NCBI RefSeq assembly: GCF_022829445.1
Contig: NZ_JAKSXY010000017.1
Span: 1 to 39,348, forward strand
Length of the DNA stretch: 39,348 nucleotides
Direction: 5' to 3'
Origin: Methylobacterium sp. J-068
GTDB taxonomy: Bacteria; Pseudomonadota; Alphaproteobacteria; Rhizobiales; Beijerinckiaceae
In this document: positions 23,888-32,817 of the stretch, one piece after another
Layout of the letters: each line of letters opens with the position of its first letter
Numbering within the stretch: position 1 is the stretch's first letter
Notes under the pieces: generated by a model
What the model was told of the DNA's origin: nothing
The model's database searches: none
Seen by the model: the letters and a program-made list of their open reading frames with translations, nothing else
Made by a program: the position numbers and the translations under genes

Positions 23888-24801
23888 GACCCCGTTTTCA
23901 TAACCGGATGAGTCGCTTGGCAGTTGGGTGAGCGGGAGGCATCGCGGGCGTTGAGGGAGTGTCTGACGCTACCCCGGATCCCTGATGTGGACGCCCGCCG
24001 CCCGCGCCGAGCTTGCGCGCAAGGACTTGTCCTACGCAACTGTCCTGAGTGATCCAGAATGGGCGGCGGTCGCGCCGCTGATGCCCGAACCGGCCGCGAC
24101 CGGCCGTCCTTGGCGCTGGCCGCTGCACGCGGTGCTGTACGGCATCCTCTACGTCCTGCGCATGGCGGCATCTGCCGCACGAGTTCCCACCCTGGGGCAC
24201 GGTGCATCGCTGGTTCCCGCGTCTGTCGCAGGCAGGCGTGTTCGAGCGCCTCGCCCATGCCGTGACGCTGGCAGACCGCGAGCGGGCCGGGCGCGAAGCC
24301 AGCCCGACCGGGGCCATCCTTGATGCCCAGGCCGCGCGCTCGGGCGGGGTCGGCCCGGCCGGTGAGCGCGGCTACGATCCAGCCCGGCGCGTGGTCGGGC
24401 ACAAGCGCCACGCGCTCACCGATACGGACAGCCGCCTGCTGATCGCCGCCGTCTCCAAAACAGATCTGCACGACAGCCTCGGCGGCATCGCGTTGCTGCG
24501 TGCCTCGCGCCGCTTGTGGCCGTTCCTAGCCCGCGGCTTCGCTGACCGCGCTTACCGGGGTGAGCGCATTGGCAGCGCAACCGCCATCACCGTCGAGATT
24601 GTCCAGCCAGCAGAAGGGCAGAGCGGCTTCGTCGTCCAGCCGCGCCGCTGGGTGATTGAGCGAACGCTCGTATGGATCAGCCGCTGCCGCAGACTCGCTC
24701 GCGATCACGAAGTCACGCCGTCCTCCGCACTTGCCTTTTTTGTCCTCGCCGCAGCTATGATCCTCATCAGACGGATCGCCAAAGGTGTATGAAACGCGGT
24801 C
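23888..24801 (+). mobile_element. IS5-family insertion element, inactive
   Basis: Left end GACCCCGTTTTCATAAC (23888-23904) and the complement of 24785-24801 (GACCGCGTTTCATACAC) form imperfect inverted repeats. Flanks TGA and TAA fit a TNA target in which one base differs. The transposase carries a frameshift, so the element cannot move by itself. It separates the chemoreceptor gene from the c-di-GMP gene. Confidence 0.75.
23985..24792 (+). pseudogene. IS5-family transposase with frameshift
   Basis: The first frame runs from ATG 23985 with LSDPEWAAVAPLMPEP and the conserved hydrophobic AVLYGILYVLR. Near 24158-24172 the family sequence continues in another frame with HLPHEFPPWGTVHRWF and LADRERAGREASPTG, consistent with a small deletion. 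The DDE residues are all present in the second frame: Asp in AILDAQAAR, Asp in FADRAYRGE and Glu in WVIERTLVW. The length around the deletion is a few codons short, so programmed frameshifting is less likely than decay. Confidence 0.75.
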
Positions 24802-24858
24802 TAAGAAATTGGTAGTGGTTTCCGGTGTTTTCTGAACCGAAACGTCGCGGCGATCGAT

Positions 24859-27036
24859 ATGTCGAGTATGAGATTTCCAGTGCCCAGTGATGAGCCGCAG
24901 CGCCTCGCGGCTCTCAAAAGTTACACTGTGATCGACACGCCTTCTGAGGCTGAGTTCGATCACATAGTAAAGCTAGCAGCCGACCTTTTTCATGTGCCAA
25001 TCGCGTTGGTTTCGTTCGTTGGGGAGGACCGTCAGTTCTTCAAGGCTAAGCTCGGGCTCGCCGCCTGCGAAACTGCTCGCGAAGCTTCTTTCTGCACCTA
25101 TACCTTGATGGGCCGGGAAGTCCTAGTTATTGCCGATGCTCAGGCTGACCAGCGCTTTCGAAACAACCCTATGGTCACGGGGTCCCCTTTCATCCGTTTC
25201 TATGCCGGAGCGCCCATCACCAATGCCGACGGCTATCGGATCGGTTCAGTGTGCGTGATTGATACGCAGCCACGTTCTCTTCTGAACGAACACGAGCGAA
25301 GGCTGCTGCAAAGCCTTGCTAAGATCGTGATGGATCACCTGGAGCGCCGGCGTCTAAACATCCTGAAACAGGCAGCCATGAAGATGGCGGCTGCCACACC
25401 GGATGCCATCGTCTGCTCTCGCGAGGACGGTGCGATTTCCTTCTGGAACGCTGCGGCTGAGCGCATGTTCGGCTTCACGCGCAGCGAAGCCATGGGTCAG
25501 CACGTCGACTTGATCATCCCCTCGGATCATCGACCGGCCCATCGAGCCGAGATCGAACGCGTGCGAGTAGCTGGCGGCATGAACGCCGCCGGGGCGATCT
25601 TCGAGATCTGCGGAGTTCGCAAGAATGGAACCGAGTTTCCCATCGAGGTATCTCTCGCGCTTTGGCGGGACGGGGCTCGCAATGCGTTCGGCGCGATCAT
25701 CCGTGATGTCTCCGAGAGACATCAGGCGCGCGCACGTCTTCACCAACTCACTCACTTCGACCGATTGACGGGATTGCCCAACCGCGTCCGCTTCCTTGAA
25801 CAGCTCAATGCGGCTCTGAGCCAATCCGGACAACACGCCGTTCTCAAGATCGGCCTCGACAAGTTTAAGGCTCTCAATGGCTCGATGGGCATGGCGGTGG
25901 GAGACCGTATCCTCATCACGGCTGCCCAGCGGGTCTCCAACTTGGCAGGACCGGACGCGTTCGTGGCGCGCCTCGGAGCCGACGAGTTCGGCGTCCTGCT
26001 CACGGGACGCTTAGATCCTCCGGCGATCGAAGCCCTCGGAGAGCGCATCTTGACCGGGCTCAGCGAAGGCTTTGCCGTTCACGGGGCCACCTGTCACCTC
26101 GGTGCAAGTGCCGGCATCGTTGTCTGCCGAGATGGCGCGGCGTTCGAGGGACCTGATGCCGTTCTTAAGGCCGCGCTGCTGGCGCTGCAACAAGCCAAAC
26201 AGGCAGGAGGTGGACGTTACGAACTCTTTCAACCTCAATTTGGTGTTCTGGCGGACGAGCGCCGTCACCTCGAAGAGGAGCTGCGCAAAGCCTTCGAACG
26301 GCACGAATTCGAGCTGCATTTCCAGCCACAAGTTCGGCTCGTCGATCAACGCATCGTCGGCGCCGAGGCGTTGTTGCGTTGGCGTCATCCTCAGAAGGGA
26401 TTGCTCTCACCCGCGATCTTCCTGCCAACACTGGAGAACAGCGCCGTCGCGATTAATGTCGGCGATTGGATCACACGGACTGCCTGCGCCTTTGCGGCTG
26501 AAGCCGCGGCGTCAGGAGCGCCAATCCGGATCGGCGTCAACCTGTTCGGCGTCCAGCTGCGTGATGCTGGGTTGTGCGATCGGATTACTGAGGCATTAGC
26601 CTGCTCGGGACTGCCGGCCGAGATGCTCGAACTGGAGATCACGGAGACGACCGTTCTGGGATTGGACGAGGGCGTCCTCGGCACATTGCGGCACCTCAGG
26701 AACATGGGCGTAGGCCTTGCCTTCGATGATTACGGCACCGGCTTCGCCTCCCTGAGCCTGCTGAAGCGCTATCCTCTCACGCGCCTGAAGATAGACCGCG
26801 AGTTCGTCCGCGATCTCGAAACCGATCCAGACGATGCTGCCATCATCAAAGCGGTTCTGGCTCTGGGCCATAGCCTTGAACTCGACGTCATTGCTGAAGG
26901 GATCGAGACGAACGGCCAGGCTGCCATGCTGACCTCCTATGGTTGTAACGAGGCACAAGGCTATCTCTTTGGTCGGCCCATCCCGGCTGGAGAGTTCCTG
27001 TTAGCTTTGCAGAAGCCGCCGCTTCGTGCGGCCTGA
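24859..27036 (+). CDS. GAF-PAS-GGDEF-EAL c-di-GMP phosphodiesterase
   Basis: A 725-residue cytoplasmic protein. GAF is at about residues 25-165 with FHVPIALVSFVGEDRQF, and PAS at about 175-285. GGDEF lies at about 295-455, but the motif is GADEF (373-377), with Ala for the second Gly, so cyclase activity is doubtful. EAL spans about 465-720 and is complete: EALLRW (503), ELEITET, DDYGTGFASLSLL, LKIDREFV and IAEGIET. Most likely it hydrolyses c-di-GMP, with the GGDEF part as a GTP sensor. It starts 58 bases after the IS5 element, so its original promoter may be displaced. Confidence 0.9.
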   Translation: MSSMRFPVPSDEPQRLAALKSYTVIDTPSEAEFDHIVKLAADLFHVPIALVSFVGEDRQFFKAKLGLAACETAREASFCTYTLMGREVLVIADAQADQRFRNNPMVTGSPFIRFYAGAPITNADGYRIGSVCVIDTQPRSLLNEHERRLLQSLAKIVMDHLERRRLNILKQAAMKMAAATPDAIVCSREDGAISFWNAAAERMFGFTRSEAMGQHVDLIIPSDHRPAHRAEIERVRVAGGMNAAGAIFEICGVRKNGTEFPIEVSLALWRDGARNAFGAIIRDVSERHQARARLHQLTHFDRLTGLPNRVRFLEQLNAALSQSGQHAVLKIGLDKFKALNGSMGMAVGDRILITAAQRVSNLAGPDAFVARLGADEFGVLLTGRLDPPAIEALGERILTGLSEGFAVHGATCHLGASAGIVVCRDGAAFEGPDAVLKAALLALQQAKQAGGGRYELFQPQFGVLADERRHLEEELRKAFERHEFELHFQPQVRLVDQRIVGAEALLRWRHPQKGLLSPAIFLPTLENSAVAINVGDWITRTACAFAAEAAASGAPIRIGVNLFGVQLRDAGLCDRITEALACSGLPAEMLELEITETTVLGLDEGVLGTLRHLRNMGVGLAFDDYGTGFASLSLLKRYPLTRLKIDREFVRDLETDPDDAAIIKAVLALGHSLELDVIAEGIETNGQAAMLTSYGCNEAQGYLFGRPIPAGEFLLALQKPPLRAA

Positions 27037-27171
27037 CAAGTCCTTGCGGCCACTACGTCGAACCCTGGAGCGACGAGAAAGATGGTAAAGGTTTAACTAA
27101 ATTTAGGACTCATTTGCGCACCAACACGGATGTAAGGGCTTCATCAAACAAGTGAAGGCTCTATTCCACCA

Positions 27172-28752
27172 ATGGAATTGAGAGTCCTTGAGATGTCTGC
27201 TCAATCAGCCGGCGGACGCCTTTTTCGCTGGACACACTCGGCAGCTTGGCTGAGCGCGTTCAGCCTGTTGTCGGTCGTTGGCCTCTGCGCTGTCTCCGCC
27301 TTTATGCTCTGGCAGTTGCGTAATCACGCAGCTTGGCAGTCTGAAATCACTTCTCGCAGCCTGATCCAGGTGCTTGGGCGCGATATTGCGCGCAATATCG
27401 AACTTTACGACCTTTCTTTGCGAGCTGTGGTCGACGGGATGAAGCGGCCCCAGGTCATGGAGGCCAGCCCCGAGCTACGCCACATGATCCTGTTCGATCG
27501 TGCCGCGACGGCGGCCGGCTTTGCCTATGCCCTCGTGCTCGATCGCAACGGCAACGTCATCGCCAACTCGCAGACGCTTGGGCCCATGTCGATCAATGCA
27601 GCTGATCGCGAGTACTTCCGCCACTTTGCTGACGGCGTAGATGACGGTTTGCACATCAGCGCTCCCATCGTCTCTCGGGTGAGTGGCCAGTGGGTCCTGA
27701 CACTCAGTCGCCGTCTGTCGAACCCGGATGGATCATTTGCCGGCGTGGTGACCGGTGGCATTCAACTCGACTACTTTCGCAACCTCTTTGCCATGACGGG
27801 TGCAGACCGTGCCGGGACCGTGACCTTGTACGGTCCGGGCGGCACGATCGCGATGCGCGAACCTTTCGTCCAATCTCAGATCGGCACCCGCGTCGCGGAA
27901 AGCGTCAGCTATCTCGAAATGCTCAAGCGGAGGAGCGGCAGCTTCGTCGGACCTGCTATGATCGGAGAGGGCGATCGGCAGTTCGTTTTCACCGATATCG
28001 GCGATTATCCCCTACAGCTCAGCACGGCCGTGCCACTGACCAAGATCTACGCCAACTGGCAGGGTGAGGCTCTCGGCTTGGGAAGCGTGGTCCTCAGTCT
28101 CTGTGCCGTGACGATGCTGCTGACTTGGCTGTTTGGTCGTGAGCTGACGCAGAGACGCCGCGCCGAGGAGGTGACCGCCGCACTCAATCTGGAGCTTGAG
28201 CGGCTTGCCACGACGGATGCTCTGACTGGCCTCTGTAATCGGCGCCGCTTTGACGAAGTTCTAGCGCGTGAATGGCGACGCGCCGTACGGACTCAACAGC
28301 CGCTTTCCTTGGTCTTGCTGGATGCCGATTACTTCAAGGGGTTCAACGACCGCTATGGGCATCAGAGAGGCGATGAAGCCCTGAGACTGATCGCTCGCTC
28401 GATCGAGGCAACAACGGATCCGACCCGCGACATCACCTGCCGGATTGGCGGAGAAGAGTTTGCAGTCATCCTGCCCGACACGGACGCTGAGGGCGCTAAA
28501 CTCGTGGCGGAACGCATGCGCGAGGCTATTGCGGGCTGGAAGGTCCCACATGTAGCCAACCCGCATGGCATACTTAGCGTCAGCGCAGGTTTGGCCCAGA
28601 TCCCTCAGACACCTGCGGCTGATCCGGCCGCCCTCATCGCAGCTGCCGATCGGGCGCTTTATGGGGCCAAGTCACAAGGCCGCAACCGGGTACAGATCGC
28701 AGGCCAAAGTGAGGCTGGTCTGCGGATCGTAGCGCAGTCAAGGATCGGCTAA
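27172..28752 (+). CDS. Membrane diguanylate cyclase with Cache-like sensor
   Basis: A 526-residue protein. TM1 is at about 28-49 and TM2 at about 300-320; the region between resembles a dCache sensor (ALVLDRNGNVIANSQ, REYFRHFADG). GGDEF lies at about 345-510, with GGEEF intact at 426-430. The inhibitory I-site RxxD is PTRD here, so the first Arg is missing and product inhibition may be lost. It makes c-di-GMP from two GTP. The start at 27172 could be 27193 (MSAQ), which follows GAGAG. Its neighbour is the EAL protein, which gives synthesis and breakdown side by side. Confidence 0.9.
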   Translation: MELRVLEMSAQSAGGRLFRWTHSAAWLSAFSLLSVVGLCAVSAFMLWQLRNHAAWQSEITSRSLIQVLGRDIARNIELYDLSLRAVVDGMKRPQVMEASPELRHMILFDRAATAAGFAYALVLDRNGNVIANSQTLGPMSINAADREYFRHFADGVDDGLHISAPIVSRVSGQWVLTLSRRLSNPDGSFAGVVTGGIQLDYFRNLFAMTGADRAGTVTLYGPGGTIAMREPFVQSQIGTRVAESVSYLEMLKRRSGSFVGPAMIGEGDRQFVFTDIGDYPLQLSTAVPLTKIYANWQGEALGLGSVVLSLCAVTMLLTWLFGRELTQRRRAEEVTAALNLELERLATTDALTGLCNRRRFDEVLAREWRRAVRTQQPLSLVLLDADYFKGFNDRYGHQRGDEALRLIARSIEATTDPTRDITCRIGGEEFAVILPDTDAEGAKLVAERMREAIAGWKVPHVANPHGILSVSAGLAQIPQTPAADPAALIAAADRALYGAKSQGRNRVQIAGQSEAGLRIVAQSRIG

Positions 28753-29101
28753 ATGTGAAAACGACAGATGACTTCACTATTTGAAACGTACAAAAAACGA
28801 CCGAATAGCCGTCACCATGACCGACAGGATCAATGTCCCATTTGGATAGGGCAGTGACGTGACCCTCAGATTGGCGCCTGGGATCGACGCGTTCGATACA
28901 TCTCTCAGGGATAGCGTCCATTGTCGCCGGCGACCACATCGCAGTTACTCGGCACTCCACCGACTTCGGCGGGTCATCTGATCCTCAAGTTCGGACGGAC
29001 CGCAATTCCCTAGCAATCTTCGAGCATCTGATTATGGATCGCACCGATGCGCCTTGTCGGTTTCGTTCCGAAATTCGTGCGCGTATGGTGATTGAACCCG
29101 A
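28753..29101. other. Intergenic region upstream of the hybrid kinase
   Basis: About 350 bases with no credible gene, hairpin or ribosome site except close to the kinase ATG. It should contain the promoter of the hybrid kinase. Confidence 0.45.
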
Positions 29102-31333
29102 ATGTCCAAGCACCTCGTCGCCCGCGCCAATCTCCTTGTCTTCGGCGTGCTGCTGGCCATCCTCGCCCTTGTCGGTGGCGTGACCTGGGAGCGGTTGGGC
29201 GCCACGCGCGAGGCCCGCGAGTGGTCGCAGCACAGCTTCCGTGTGCTCGCGAACATGAAGGATCTCGCCATCGCGCTTCGCGATGCCGAGACCGGGCAAC
29301 GGGGATACCTCCTGACCGGCAAGGATGACTACCTCACGCCCTACAACGAGGCGCGCGACCGGGTCGGCCTGCTTCAAGGCGAGTTGCAGAAGCTGACCGC
29401 CGACAATCCGGCACAACAGAGCCGCCTGCGCGACCTTTCCCCCGTGATCCAGCACAAGCTTGAGGAACTCGCCCAGACGGTGCAGTTGCGCCGCGACATC
29501 GGCTTCGACGCCGCCTTGCGGATCGTGAATACCGACGCGGGCCGCGGATACATGAAGAACGCTGAAGGAACCCTCTCGGCCATGCTCTCCGCCGAGCAGG
29601 TCCTGCTGGACACGCGGATCGCCGAGAACGAGGCACGCGCCGCTTGGGTACGTCGGCTCGTGCTGGGTGGGGCGATCCTCGCCGTGCTGGTTCTGCTCGT
29701 CGCTGCGCGCCTCCTGAACCAAGCATGGTCGCGATCCTACTTCGTCGAGGCCGAGCAGCGGACGCTGGCCCTGCGTTTGCGCGCCTCCCTCGACAGCCTC
29801 AGCCAGGGCATCGCCGTGTTCGGAGCCGACCGGCGGATGACGAACTGGAATCACTGCTTCCAGGTGCTTCTCGACATCCCCAAAGCCATGCTCCGTCCCG
29901 GCACGCCCTACGTCGCCTTCGTCGAGCACACGGCTGAGGCGGGTCGGCCCGCCCTGGAGAGCGAGGACCAGATCCGACACGGTCGAAGCGTCGCGGGTGA
30001 GCCGGTCGTCTACGAGCGCGTCCGTGGCGACGAGCACCACCTGGAACTCCGGCGCACGCCGATGCCGGACGGCGGCTTCGTGCTCACCGTGACCGACATG
30101 ACCAAGCGCGCCCAGGCAGAGGGCGTCCTGCGCGAGGCGCAGAAGATGCAAGCCATCGGACAGCTGACCGGCGGCATCGCGCACGACTTCAACAACCTGC
30201 TTCAGGTCATCCTTGGCAACCTCGAATTCGTCCGGTCGAAGCTCGGGAACGAGGATACCAAGCTCCAGACCCGGATCGAGCGCGCATCGTGGGCGGCCCA
30301 GCGCGGAGCGACGCTCACCGGCCAGCTTCTCGCCTTTGCCCGTAAGCAACCCCTGGCGCCGGCCGCCATCGACCTGGCAGGGACGATGCCCGACTTGGTG
30401 CCGTTGCTCCGCCGTACCCTCGGCGAGCACATCGAGGTTCGCTACGTCGAAAGCGCCGGGCTGTGGCCGGCGATGGCCGACCCGGCCCAACTGGAGAGCG
30501 CCGTCCTCAACCTCGCGCTCAACGCCCGGGATGCCATGCCAGGCGGCGGACGCCTGACCATCGAGCTGGGCAACAAGGTCCTCGACGAGCACTATGCCGC
30601 CGGCCACACCGAGGTGACGGCCGGTGACTACGCCATGGTCGCGGTCTCCGACACCGGTCACGGTATGACCCCCGATGTAGTCAAGCGCGTGTTCGAGCCG
30701 TTCTTCACGACCAAGCCCGATGGCAAGGGTACGGGCCTCGGTCTTGCGATGGTGTTCGGCTTCGTCAAGCAGTCCGGCGGACATGTGAAGATCTACTCCG
30801 AGCCTAGCGAGGGCACGACAGTGAAGATTTACCTGCCGCGCGCGGTGGGTGCGGTCACGGTCGCCGGCCAGCGCTCGGCCGTCCCGGTCGAGCTGCCGCG
30901 AGGCAGCGCCACCGTGCTCGTCGTGGAGGACGAGCCGGCGGTGCGCGAGATCGCCTGCGCGATCCTGTCCGACCTCGGCTACCGCGTGCTGGAGGCGTCC
31001 GATGGTGAGGAAGCGCTCAGGGTGTTCGGCGCGAATACGGCCGCCATCGACCTGCTGCTCACCGACGTCGTCCTACCCGGCAAGGTCAGGGGCCGTGAAC
31101 TCTCCGAGCGCATCACCGCGATGCGTCCCGACGTGAAGGTGCTTTACATGTCGGGTTACACCGAGAACTCGATCGTCCACCACGGGCGCCTCGACGATGG
31201 CGTCCGGCTGATTGGTAAGCCGTTCAAGCGCGAGCAGCTCGCCGTCAAGGTCGCCGAGGCGCTCGGCCATTCTGTTTCGGTGTCCACCGCAGACGGCAAT
31301 ATCGTCTCCCTGCGCCCACGTCTCGGAAGTTGA
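29102..31333 (+). CDS. CHASE3 hybrid histidine kinase
   Basis: A 743-residue protein. TM1 is at about 9-28 and TM2 at about 184-205, bracketing a CHASE3 sensor with [20 protein letters not shown]-like region follows (about 225-335). HisKA has the phosphoacceptor His361 in [14 protein letters not shown]. HATPase_c (about 465-605) has [14 protein letters not shown] (N box), DTGHGM and [13 protein letters not shown]. The C-terminal receiver (about 630-730) has the acceptor Asp655 in LLTDVVLPG. This is the HWE-unlike, FixL/ArcB-type hybrid layout common in alphaproteobacteria. The following response regulator is a likely partner. Confidence 0.9.
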   Translation: MSKHLVARANLLVFGVLLAILALVGGVTWERLGATREAREWSQHSFRVLANMKDLAIALRDAETGQRGYLLTGKDDYLTPYNEARDRVGLLQGELQKLTADNPAQQSRLRDLSPVIQHKLEELAQTVQLRRDIGFDAALRIVNTDAGRGYMKNAEGTLSAMLSAEQVLLDTRIAENEARAAWVRRLVLGGAILAVLVLLVAARLLNQAWSRSYFVEAEQRTLALRLRASLDSLSQGIAVFGADRRMTNWNHCFQVLLDIPKAMLRPGTPYVAFVEHTAEAGRPALESEDQIRHGRSVAGEPVVYERVRGDEHHLELRRTPMPDGGFVLTVTDMTKRAQAEGVLREAQKMQAIGQLTGGIAHDFNNLLQVILGNLEFVRSKLGNEDTKLQTRIERASWAAQRGATLTGQLLAFARKQPLAPAAIDLAGTMPDLVPLLRRTLGEHIEVRYVESAGLWPAMADPAQLESAVLNLALNARDAMPGGGRLTIELGNKVLDEHYAAGHTEVTAGDYAMVAVSDTGHGMTPDVVKRVFEPFFTTKPDGKGTGLGLAMVFGFVKQSGGHVKIYSEPSEGTTVKIYLPRAVGAVTVAGQRSAVPVELPRGSATVLVVEDEPAVREIACAILSDLGYRVLEASDGEEALRVFGANTAAIDLLLTDVVLPGKVRGRELSERITAMRPDVKVLYMSGYTENSIVHHGRLDDGVRLIGKPFKREQLAVKVAEALGHSVSVSTADGNIVSLRPRLGS

Positions 31334-31422
31334 TCGACACCGGAGTGTGGCCTGAGGGAACTAGAGTTCCCGAATTCGCTCTGGACGATGCAACCGGCGT
31401 CCTATCGTCATGTTAGCGTATA

Positions 31423-31797
31423 ATGTCCATCAAGCGCCTCCCCGCAGACTCGGTTGTGCTCGTTGTCGAGGATGATGCACTCGTCCGCTTCTGCGCCGCT
31501 GAGATACTAGAAGGCGCCGGTTTTTCCGTCGTAGAGGCATGCGGCGCCGACGAGGCCTGGGACGTCCTCCATGACCGCTCCGACATTGCGGTGTTGTTCA
31601 CGGACATCGACATGCCCGGCTCTATGGACGGCGTGACCCTGGTTGAGCGTGTGCACGTGGTGTGGCCGGACATCAGGCTCATCCTCACGTCGGGCCGGCA
31701 TCGGCTCGCCGACTGTGAGGTTCCAGACCACGGCCTCTTCCTGGCAAAGCCCTACAGCAGCTCACAGGTCGTTGAGGCAATCGGGCAAGCAGGCTGA
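31423..31797 (+). CDS. Single-domain response regulator
   Basis: A 124-residue CheY-like receiver without an output domain. VVLVVEDDALVRF supplies the acidic pocket. The acceptor is Asp61 in FTDIDMPGSMDGV, and LILTSGRH and LAKPYSSS give the conserved Ser/Thr and Lys. It lies 90 bases after the hybrid kinase stop, in the same direction, and probably relays phosphate from the kinase. Output partner unknown. Confidence 0.9.
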   Translation: MSIKRLPADSVVLVVEDDALVRFCAAEILEGAGFSVVEACGADEAWDVLHDRSDIAVLFTDIDMPGSMDGVTLVERVHVVWPDIRLILTSGRHRLADCEVPDHGLFLAKPYSSSQVVEAIGQAG

Positions 31798-31870
31798 GCC
31801 GAGCATTGATCTTACGGTAATTGGGAGATGCATTCGATCCTGTTCCCAAAAGCGATATGATCAGCCTGGT

Positions 31871-32068
31871 CTAGTAGCCGATCAAATGTATAATAGGCCA
31901 CACAATCAGGAGGACCGGGATGTACAACAGGAACGGTGCGACATAAGCCGGAGCCAGGAACCGAATGAACGTCATGGCACCGACGAAGAGCAGCGTGACG
32001 CCGTAGTCGATGATCGGCGAATGACGTTGACGGGCGACGGTCCCGATCAGTTTGTGCAAGCTGCTCAT
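31871..32068 (-). CDS. Small two-helix membrane protein or truncated sensor
   Basis: The 65 residues have two hydrophobic segments: about 23-41 (YGVTLLFVGAMTFIRF) and about 44-63 (PFLLYIPVLLIVWPI). The pattern resembles the first half of DUF4118-type membrane sensors of histidine kinases, after which those proteins continue with further helices; here a stop follows. It may be a relic of such a kinase or a real small membrane protein. Confidence 0.5.
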   Translation of the reverse strand: MSSLHKLIGTVARQRHSPIIDYGVTLLFVGAMTFIRFLAPAYVAPFLLYIPVLLIVWPIIHLIGY

Positions 32069-32283
32069 GGTACGTGAGTGTCACGGCCTGGGTACTTTGG
32101 GAAGCGACAGGTTCTTATCACCGCCTAGACTGAATAAGACTGCGGTCCTATCCTCCTATATGTCGGGTATCCGATCGTTTTTCCGAAGCTTATACATTTT
32201 ACTGTCGACGCACCTCTACTGCTAAAGGCTTCTACATAAGAGGCGGGGGGCTGACAGCGGATCATACCCCCCGTGGACGGTTC

Positions 32284-32457
32284 TCAGACGCGCTGCCGGA
32301 AGGCGGGGAAATCGACCACGCCGCCAGTCTCACCCGGCCCGACCCAACGCGGCAGGGCGGGGCCTGCCAACGAGATCCGTAGACTAGGCCTGCACCATCG
32401 TCCCCGACCGTCGCCTATCAGCCACGCTTCTTGGTCAATTTGAATGGTCGCCCGCAT
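32284..32457 (-). CDS. Possible 57-residue protein
   Basis: The frame from ATG 32457 encodes 57 residues with MRATIQIDQEAWLIGDG near the start and WVGPGETGGVVDFPAF near the end. The composition is protein-like, and the frame is also open upstream to about 32510. No ribosome site is evident and I recognise no family. It lies just upstream of the cobalamin riboswitch on the opposite strand. Low certainty. Confidence 0.35.
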   Translation of the reverse strand: MRATIQIDQEAWLIGDGRGRWCRPSLRISLAGPALPRWVGPGETGGVVDFPAFRQRV

Positions 32458-32525
32458 TGACCGTTCGTAGCCGTTGACATCGGAGGCAGCCCTCGACCAC
32501 GTGGATGGCAGTCAAGGTTCTTACC

Positions 32526-32705
32526 GTCACAAGGCGGTGAGCTAAGAGGGAATTCGGTGCGGTGCGTGAGCGCTCATGCCGAAGCTGTCCCCGCAACTGT
32601 AAGCGGCGAGCTGCCCGTCGATCAGCGTCACTGGTGAGAAGTCACCGGGAAGACCAGACGGATGGCACCGACCCGCGAGCCAGGAGACCTGCCCTGACTG
32701 CAACG
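32526..32705 (+). promoter_or_regulatory. Cobalamin (B12) riboswitch
   Basis: Typical aptamer elements are present in order: AAGAGGGAA (32545-32553), the core GAAGCTGTCCCCGCAACTGT with AAGCGG (32581-32606), the hairpin CACTGGTGAGAAGTCACCGG (32628-32647) and the B12 box AGCCAGGAGACCTGCC (32678-32693). Binding of adenosylcobalamin normally lowers expression of uptake genes. It precedes the operon 32814-38473 and explains its B12 role. Confidence 0.95.
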
Positions 32706-32779
32706 TATCTCGTGGGCGGGGTGTCCTGACGGGTTGCATGCCACTCACGGCATTTCGCCCGTGATCGTGCCTGCGCCCC

Positions 32780-32817
32780 TCATCGGCATCTCCCCAGGTT
32801 CGGGGAAGGACCGATGA
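32780..32817 (+). promoter_or_regulatory. Hairpin burying the first start codon of the B12 operon
   Basis: TCATCGG (32780-32786) pairs perfectly with CCGATGA (32811-32817), which contains the ATG at 32814-32816. Inside, TCCCC (32791-32795) pairs with GGGGA (32802-32806). The AAGGA ribosome site (32806-32810) would lie in the internal loop. This looks like a translational off-state for the riboswitch above. Confidence 0.6.

Noticed and set aside
23985..24792. IS5 transposase with programmed frameshift
   Set aside because: Family residues around 24158-24172 are missing and no slippery run is present, so a deletion explains it better.
28634..28960. Minus-strand frame between the cyclase and kinase genes
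   Set aside because: No ribosome site, familiar motif or neighbour support.
28985..30784. A 599-codon open frame on the minus strand opposite the hybrid kinase
   Set aside because: The plus strand encodes a complete kinase with conserved motifs here; the opposite frame is an antisense shadow of GC-rich codons.
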